Origin: Clostridia bacterium
GTDB lineage: Bacteria > Bacillota > Clostridia > Christensenellales > DTU072
Direction: 5' to 3'
Length of the DNA stretch: 10,231 bases
NCBI GenBank assembly: GCA_028699795.1
Contig: JAQVTZ010000060.1
Coordinates: forward strand, 1-10,231
A program made the translations under genes and the position numbers. Shown here piece after piece: positions 7,701-10,231 of this stretch. The notes beneath the pieces are model-generated. The model was not told where the DNA came from. It saw nothing but the letters and a program-made list of their open reading frames with translations, and did no database searches. How positions within the stretch are numbered: the first letter of the stretch is position 1; every line of letters begins with the position of its first letter.

Positions 7701-10231
7701 GGGAAGCCAACGAAACAATAGACGGCACAACACTACAATATTACAGCGAAACCGAATACGATTATTATCATATTCCGCTTTCTTTGCGCTCAATAACACT
7801 AACGAATTCTACAAGAGTATCTTACGGCGCTTTCTACGGGTGCGGAACTCTGGACGAGGTTGTTCTTAATAGTGAAATTATGACAATCGCAGAGTATTCT
7901 TTTTACGCTTGCACTTCGTTAAGAAATATTTCTATTCCCAATAAAGTTCTTACGATAGGCGCTTACGCTTTTTCGGGTACAAGTTACAGGCCAATGTCAT
8001 TAGAATCTGTTACAATCTCAGAAGAAAGCGGGATTTCCGCAATCGGGGAAGGCGCGTTCTACCATTGTGCCGCCCTGACAGAATTCTATTTGCCGCAAAA
8101 TTTAACAGAAATCAGTGACTATACTTTCTACCAATGCTTTAGCTTGACAACTTTGGAAATGGCAGACGGCTCGAGACTTGTAGAGATAGGAGATTACGCA
8201 TTTTTCGGCAGCGGCGTTCAGTCCATGACGGTGCCGTCAAACCTCAGAACCATTGGCGAATCCGCATTCGAGAATTCCGCTATCCAAGAATTTAATATCG
8301 AGTCTGGCAATTACCGCCTTAATACCATAGGGGACAGCGCATTTAGCGGGTGCGAACAGCTTACTTCTTTCTTTGTGCCCGGCTCACTAAACGAAGACGG
8401 GTTGGGCGACAGAGTTTTTTATAACTGTACCGCAATCGAAACAGTTACTTTTGGCTCGGGCGCGCTTGCCAATCTTGGCGAATATGCCTTCTATAACTGT
8501 TCCTCGTTGTCCCAAATCGTTTTGCCTAACGCGCTAGTTGCAGTAGGAGCCTACCAGTTCTACGGCTGCCGCTCGCTTACCACGATTACTCTTCCCGCCT
8601 CCGTACAAAGTATCGGCAACTATGCTTTTGCCGGGAAGGACGGAGTCGCGATGGGTCTTGAAAGCGTTGTTTTCGACGGGACAAGTTCTATTGAGAGCAT
8701 AGGCGATTATGCGTTCCATCTATGCTATTTTTTAGAAAGCGTACAAATGCCCGATTCGCTTAAGATCATCGGTGAAAAAGCATTCTTTAATTGCAATAAG
8801 TTATCCAATTTACAGATAAATGCGACTAGTTTGCTAGAAACAATAAGTGATTATGCTTTCTCGGGTTGCAACTCGTTAACCCAAATCTTTATACCACGAT
8901 ATGTCACTGACATAGGGACAGGCGCTTTCCGCAATACCGCGCTTACGCAAATCGATGTGGATGCGAACAATACCGTGTTTATGTCACATGAGGGAAATTT
9001 ACTTAATAAAGACGGTTCGCAGTTTATTAAATATGCTACTGCGGATACGCGAGACGCTTATGTAATGCCCATAACAGTTACCAATATCAGCGATTACGCA
9101 TTTGCGGATGCGGTATACTTGACTTCCATTCTCCTTCCCGAAGGGCTTTTGACAATAGGTGAATACGCTTTTTCCAACACTTCGGGGCTTACAGGGTTTT
9201 CTTTGCCGCAAACGGTGCACACAATCGGAGATTATGCCTTTACCAAGGCGAAAGGACTAATAACTTTCTTGTTTGAAGGGAATAGTCAACTTGCATCGCT
9301 GGGAGCTTATGCGTTTTTCAATTGTAGCTCTTTGGCCGAAATCGAAATCCCTGCTGGGATTACCGCGATACCCGATAGCCTGTTCTATGGTTGTACAAAT
9401 CTGTTTCAAGTCATAATGGGTGATGTCACCGAGATTGGAAGAAGCGCATTTTACGGGTGTGTCAATCTAACACAAATAGTTTTACCCACGACTTTGCAAA
9501 GGATAGGCGATTATGCTTTTTACCGTTGTGTTTCGCTTTCCAACATCACGATAAGCGAAAGTTTGACTTCCATAGGGGAAGGCGCATTCTCGGGTTGCGA
9601 ATCCTTATTAAGATTCGAGGTAAGTCTCAATAATCCCAACTATGCGGTGTCAAACGGCGCGCTTTATACCAAAAACTATAACGAGTTGCTGTTCTATCCT
9701 GCGGGCAAAACCGATGACACATTTATTATCAATTCACGCACGACAAGAATCGCTCCTTATGCATTCTTATCCGCAAAACATCTCAAATCACTGTCGTTGG
9801 CATCGCGTATTTCGTTTATCGGATACAGAGCTTTCTACGGGGCGACCTCGCTTGTAATTTATACGCAGGTTCCCTTAAAGCCGAGCGGATGGGATGTGAA
9901 TTGGAATGCCACATGTCCTGTTTATTGGGCGGCAACGGTTAATTATTATGGTACCGATTTCCAATTCATCCTCGATCAAGAAGGCAACGCGGTTATTACG
10001 CGCTATACGGGGGATATGTTGTCGTTTACTTTCCCAGATTATGTCGAACGCATCGATTCTACCGACCAAATACCCGTTATCGGCATAGGGAGCGGCGCAA
10101 TGCTGGGTCTTCATTCTGTTTATTCTGTACTCATACCTTCTACCATTACGCATATTGCCGCGCGCGCTTTCGAAAACAATGCAAAACTAACAATTTACTG
10201 TCAAGCTGCGGCGCCGTTAGACGGTTGGGAC
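1718..10231 (+). CDS. Giant lipoprotein with InlB B-repeats and BspA-type leucine-rich repeats (3' end outside window)
   Basis: One frame runs 2838 codons with no stop and is open at the right edge. I read it codon by codon and found no frameshift. Residues 1-20 are a lipoprotein signal: KK, a hydrophobic core, then the lipobox LTAC with Cys20. Residues 35-421 hold five InlB B-repeats, each ending near YAKW. From about 431 the protein is an array of about 78 LRR_5 (BspA-type) units of 22-24 residues, roughly L..I.IP.SVT.IG.YAF.GC..L, broken by two insert types. LRR caps occur at about 2713-2737 and at 2824-2838. It should be anchored on the outer face of the membrane. Relatives such as Tannerella BspA bind host proteins, but the ligand here is unknown. 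It has its own promoter, so it looks independent of kduD and the FAH gene. No catalytic domain is seen. The product name rests on repeats only. Confidence 0.93.
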   Translation, partial: MKKVLLVILALVCVLGLTACDIDTIFNGEPITRSFELTFDYMDGRATTTITTSGNEVVSLPDDPVREGYTFGGWYFDQGSWQKRLNEDTFLTNPIFINKTVYAKWEERQDDSQLDLTYQIVFETNGGTPVETINTNRIATAPVTTREGYDFKGWFLYETFINQIEFPYVPINDITLYAKWQEKDIIIELTEYTVSYAKGEIAGGDITGTAPADQIILRNHELLLPANPFTKENHDFIGWSDGAAIYAVGEAYTVTADVTFTARWRIRVQPQTFTLSFGPGEGAGITGTAPESADYPNGYEMVLPANPFVRNGYMFVGWFDAVEDKTYAAESTYRTLSRAATLVAKWQIIEYEIQYNNMEGAVNAVSNPATYTIHTPTFTIAEPALSGHSFEGWYADESFITPAATVIQQGSTGDRVFYAMWKRIELSKILNTQGNYVITGYTSNSAEIIVPEKIDNILVTEIAAGAFRNCTTLTTLVIPNSVTRIGAGIINGCHNLTNLTIPFIGEFASGATAANSVMGYLFGEVPLSEPGAVVQNYVDNPTKAFAIGGKLKHVTLTSAHSVLRAAFQNITSLQKVTLNKSVVAIGQMAFSGCSSLTTIDFGEQYTVSTIGANAFAGCTKLQNFSVPNTVTTVGAGCFAGSGIVSLTVPQSVIEIGQGILADTDITTLSVPYIGKSRFYTADNEGVLGYFFQPSSSGVRQFLSDTTTAIYDIPQSLVTLSVTNPTRLMYGALSNCTSLSTLTLGNTLTVIGPYALYNTGITNVSLFSGLTTIDAYAFSSNQNLTSIAVPTTVTTMGNSAFRNCTALDTVNFPEGSRLTVIPENAFRDCAALSLLYLHNGVEVFGDYAFQGCTVLPGVNISTYTTTIGDYAFADCVSLSSGRSDGTQAIIIPSNTTTIGAYAFANCESIRELTFTAGGGLTTIGGHAFANCTGIGTTVSGVRRTIIVIPNNVTTIGDYAFYNCSNVARLDLNKATSKLAVIGDYAFAGWTTLGKNLEGEITIYKLDIPASVITIGNHAFQDAVNLRQINFEGNRLSSIGNYAFAGCSSFGKTLGGAVNEDYILSIPNSVIHIGIYAFAGSLDAENSVRSISFTENSALTSIGEYAFAYCAQISQIYIGKNVSYIGEGAFRGTARLSEINVSLTNLDFLTISGSLYNRLGASSSTTLIKYATGRTETQFTVPSGIIEIGSYAFEKDTKLTHITLPSSVSVIHKNAFEDSTAAIIFDNPTISAIGSYAFYGYLGQTISLPQSIDTLSDYALAGANVSTIVIPEGVTTIGAYVLAGTPVTEVEIPASVTSIGDGAFAGCPTLRTIQVSAENNYYKSVDGVLYRKLSDQDILVQYPAAKQGTSFAVPASVIDIRGRAFEGATGITELHIPDTVSSIEEGALYGLDSLQSLTMPFIGQALFSPTTLGAMFGETDEDTSGAVRQGTAYYVVPSVLDSVTLTRTAILANYTFQNLTLSTIHLGYMVEDIGIYAFQDCTAEVIFGAESTIAEIDAYAFAGYGGQSFNLPDSAQTICEYAFYGAHITEIVFGENTTLSSIEQYAFAESELTSFILPQNISAIGQSVLKGADNLLELTLPFIGENASDTENTLGYLFGTKTYNFEGAIAQTKKNGSTVYSSIPALQTINLAAGVVPVGAFMNVNATTITLTGVSTIAESAFSGCIAQLVFGAESALTDIGRNAFTQYAYQGSLELPQSLTSISQNAFYGAQISDIIFGSEVVSIGDSAFAYCDSLGSLTDEFVLPASLTDIGEYAFYATGIKTVFIPQNVNLIGVSAFGKCYELTAIRVDADNSYYKDINGTLFSKDGKILVQYPAHSQITEVSLPQGVTTILSYAFSGNSAMTSLALPSTLTTIREFAFAGTEEQPMGLSTVTFVGTSNLTIIEQYAFAFCTALNTFTLPASVQEIHEGAFSGSIEAPMGLTEVVIPEGSDLDILGDYAFAYCNLLVSFALPLNILSIGTGVLRGCDSLESLTLPYVGASRAATGRDAVLGYLFGEANETIDGTTLQYYSETEYDYYHIPLSLRSITLTNSTRVSYGAFYGCGTLDEVVLNSEIMTIAEYSFYACTSLRNISIPNKVLTIGAYAFSGTSYRPMSLESVTISEESGISAIGEGAFYHCAALTEFYLPQNLTEISDYTFYQCFSLTTLEMADGSRLVEIGDYAFFGSGVQSMTVPSNLRTIGESAFENSAIQEFNIESGNYRLNTIGDSAFSGCEQLTSFFVPGSLNEDGLGDRVFYNCTAIETVTFGSGALANLGEYAFYNCSSLSQIVLPNALVAVGAYQFYGCRSLTTITLPASVQSIGNYAFAGKDGVAMGLESVVFDGTSSIESIGDYAFHLCYFLESVQMPDSLKIIGEKAFFNCNKLSNLQINATSLLETISDYAFSGCNSLTQIFIPRYVTDIGTGAFRNTALTQIDVDANNTVFMSHEGNLLNKDGSQFIKYATADTRDAYVMPITVTNISDYAFADAVYLTSILLPEGLLTIGEYAFSNTSGLTGFSLPQTVHTIGDYAFTKAKGLITFLFEGNSQLASLGAYAFFNCSSLAEIEIPAGITAIPDSLFYGCTNLFQVIMGDVTEIGRSAFYGCVNLTQIVLPTTLQRIGDYAFYRCVSLSNITISESLTSIGEGAFSGCESLLRFEVSLNNPNYAVSNGALYTKNYNELLFYPAGKTDDTFIINSRTTRIAPYAFLSAKHLKSLSLASRISFIGYRAFYGATSLVIYTQVPLKPSGWDVNWNATCPVYWAATVNYYGTDFQFILDQEGNAVITRYTGDMLSFTFPDYVERIDSTDQIPVIGIGSGAMLGLHSVYSVLIPSTITHIAARAFENNAKLTIYCQAAAPLDGWD
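1820..2980 (+). other. Five InlB B-repeats (Listeria-Bacteroides repeat, Flg_new type)
   Basis: The repeats span about residues 35-105, 117-180, 191-264, 271-346 and 350-421. Each has the diagnostic glycine-tryptophan core: GYTFGGW (W74), GYDFKGW (W154), HDFIGW (W239), GYMFVGW (W318) and GHSFEGW (W393). Each ends in a Y/F/L-A-K/R/M-W element (W105, W180, W264, W346, W421). These beta-grasp-like modules are common spacers in Gram-positive surface proteins. Here they would lift the LRR array off the membrane. Copies 3 and 4 form a closer pair sharing ITGTAP and LPANPF. Confidence 0.9.
3008..9928 (+). other. Main BspA-type LRR array with two kinds of insert
   Basis: The array begins with a cap-like segment (GNYVITGY, residues 434-441) and ends at the cap KPSGWDVNWN (2721-2730). 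About 76 units were counted by eye from the IG..AF element. The recurring Cys after AF belongs to the LRR core and not to disulphide-rich domains. Insert type A (50-58 residues, PFIG...GYLFG) is at 3212-3385, 3719-3883, 5900-6049, 6443-6607 and 7631-7804. Insert type B (DG-LY-K...YPA) is at 5126-5290, 5648-5806, 7073-7225, 8951-9103 and 9614-9766. DNA copies are diverged, with no long identical runs noticed, so the array is old or under selection, not a fresh tandem expansion. Confidence 0.88.
9962..10231 (+). other. Start of a second, short LRR domain with its own caps
   Basis: After the first C-cap, GNAVITRY followed by FPDYVE and PVIGIGSGAM parallels the opening of the main array (GNYVITGY, VPEKID, LVTEIAAGAF). 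Two LRR units follow (LIPSTITHIAARAF is clear), then LTIYCQAAAP and GWD at the window edge, which resembles the first cap. The domain would hold only about two units, unlike the ~76 of the main array. Confidence 0.6.

Noticed and set aside
3000..9800. Regular ~70-bp periodicity that might suggest a CRISPR or satellite array
   Set aside because: The repeats are in frame, diverged at DNA level and translate to LRR units; there are no identical repeats with unique spacers.

Overview
The window looks like part of a gut-type, Gram-positive (Clostridia-like) anaerobe. The grounds are a strong GGAGG ribosome binding site, a TTGACA-type promoter, a short lipoprotein signal with an LTAC lipobox, and a surface protein built of InlB B-repeats and BspA-type leucine-rich repeats (LRRs). 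This placement is an inference from style; no rRNA or marker gene is present. All recognised genes lie on the + strand.

Layout. Positions 1-424 hold the C-terminal half of kduD, an SDR dehydrogenase of hexuronate (pectin or glycosaminoglycan sugar) breakdown. A 303-bp gap (425-727) follows. It holds a long imperfect inverted repeat, a partial second copy of the same element, and a 7-bp tandem repeat. Positions 728-1486 encode a complete 252-residue fumarylacetoacetate hydrolase (FAH) family enzyme. The next gap (1487-1717) carries a short palindrome, an imperfect direct repeat, a hairpin terminator, a promoter and a 5' UTR dyad.

From 1718 to the right edge one reading frame stays open for 2838 codons with no stop. 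I read it codon by codon. It encodes the N-terminal part of a giant lipoprotein: signal peptide, five InlB B-repeats (residues about 35-421), then about 78 LRR units. The gene fills 83% of the window and its end lies outside.

The LRR array is not uniform. It is interrupted by five copies of a 50-58 residue insert (PFIG...GYLFG), five copies of another insert (DG-LY-K...YPA), and several lengthened units. A C-terminal cap near residue 2713 is followed by what looks like a second N-terminal cap and a short second LRR domain, with another cap at the very edge.

How the genes relate. KduD and the FAH enzyme could both act on keto-deoxy sugar acids, but the repeat-filled gap between them weakens an operon claim. 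The giant lipoprotein has its own terminator-promoter boundary and is best read as an independent surface or adhesin gene. No CRISPR array, transposase, tRNA or rRNA is seen.
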